64,000 nt of DNA from Rothia sp. (in: high G+C Gram-positive bacteria) (GTDB lineage: Bacteria; Actinomycetota; Actinomycetes; Actinomycetales; Micrococcaceae): assembly GCF_030540545.1 (NCBI RefSeq), contig NZ_JAUNVZ010000002.1, forward strand, positions 248,001 through 312,000, given 5' to 3'. A model generated the notes under the pieces. The model saw only the letters and a program-made list of their open reading frames with translations, was not told the origin of the DNA and made no database searches. Within the stretch, counting starts at the first letter, position 1, and each line of letters begins with the position of its first letter. This document shows positions 63,735 to 64,000 of the stretch, piece by piece. Made by a program: the position numbers and the translations under genes.

Positions 63735-64000
63735 TTAGAGACCCAGCTCAGCCTCGAAGTTTGCCTCCTCCAGGCGGGTCTTGATGGTGTGCAGGAAGCG
63801 ACCAGCGTCCGCACCATCAACCACGCGGTGATCGTAGGTCAGGGACAGGTAGCACATGGAGCGGATAGCAATGCTATCGTTGCCATCGATGTCCTTGACA
63901 ACCATCGGGCGCTTGACGATGTTACCGGTACCCAGAATTGCCACGTTGGGCTGGTTGATAATCGGGGTATCGAACAGAGCGCCGAAGGAACCAATGTTGG
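63735..64000 (-). CDS. sucB: Dihydrolipoamide acyltransferase (E2), C-terminal end
   Basis: The 3' end of an E2 gene; the 5' part lies beyond the right edge. The catalytic motif [15 protein letters not shown] with its His and Asp is complete. It could be a 2-oxoglutarate or pyruvate dehydrogenase E2; the order glnA-lipA-lipB-sucB of Actinobacteria points to the shared SucB/DlaT. Works with Kgd, which lacks its own lipoyl domain. Confidence 0.9.
   Translation of the reverse strand, partial: NIGSFGALFDTPIINQPNVAILGTGNIVKRPMVVKDIDGNDSIAIRSMCYLSLTYDHRVVDGADAGRFLHTIKTRLEEANFEAELGL

Overview
The window is chromosomal DNA of a moderately high-GC actinobacterium. The proteins and gene order fit the Micrococcaceae, and a Rothia species close to R. 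mucilaginosa is my best guess, made from gene content and protein style without a database search. The actinobacterial markers are a WhiB1-type Fe-S regulator, a SigR/RsrA pair with a matching autoregulatory promoter, the 24-residue ribosomal protein bL37, Kgd (fused E1/E2 2-oxoglutarate dehydrogenase), a PdtaS-type kinase and the glnA-RDD-DUF4191-lipA-lipB-sucB order known from Mycobacterium. I see no phage, transposon, CRISPR array, rRNA or tRNA.

Layout. 1-7.4 kb: comF (cut by the window edge), hpf, secA, then an Rv3235-like protein, a LysM membrane protein, an unknown protein and a small excisionase-type HTH protein. 7.8-10.5 kb: a SAF-domain protein and a TadZ/Ssd-like ATPase, normally partners of a Tad/Flp pilus. 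10.6-12.7 kb: pdtaS and whiB1. 13.1-17.7 kb: a four-helix membrane protein that converges on, and overlaps, a 1390-residue FHA-FtsK ATPase resembling EssC of type VII secretion. 18.3-23.1 kb: glf, a GlfT2-like transferase and a Wzm/Wzt exporter, apparently a galactofuranose polymer pathway. 23.3-28.5 kb: tadA-tadB-tadC, a pilin candidate and three TadE/G-like pseudopilins.

28.6-32.4 kb: prfB and smpB without the usual ftsE-ftsX between them, three small membrane-protein genes, then ssrA (tmRNA, tag AESKRSDFALAA). 33.2-38.1 kb, minus strand: bL37, sigR, rsrA, aroA, rsgA, hisN. 38.3-44.2 kb, minus strand: a FemX-like peptidoglycan bridge enzyme, an SGNH-fold protein with altered active-site blocks, and kgd. 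44.6-47.0 kb: two overlapping DUF21-CBS proteins. 47.3-50.8 kb: a zinc importer (znuA-znuC-znuB) with a candidate Zur operator on its promoter, followed by convergent zur. 51.0-56.6 kb: an MBL-fold hydrolase, a HIT protein, a TetR-type regulator, acetolactate decarboxylase, a TPR membrane protein and an alpha/beta hydrolase. 56.8-64.0 kb: glnA, RDD, DUF4191, lipA, lipB, a membrane pseudokinase gene and the 3' end of sucB.

The most interesting possible system is the EssC-like FHA-FtsK ATPase (13560-17732) together with the membrane pseudokinase (62291-63649). The pair resembles the EssC/EssB pair of Firmicutes-type type VII secretion. They are 45 kb apart, but both, and the small membrane gene at 13139, have CTGTGGATA/DnaA-box-like motifs in their upstream regions. 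This link is inference. Many genes are closed by very regular hairpin terminators, and several (prfB, the first CBS gene, the RDD gene, the gene at 6471) look leaderless.
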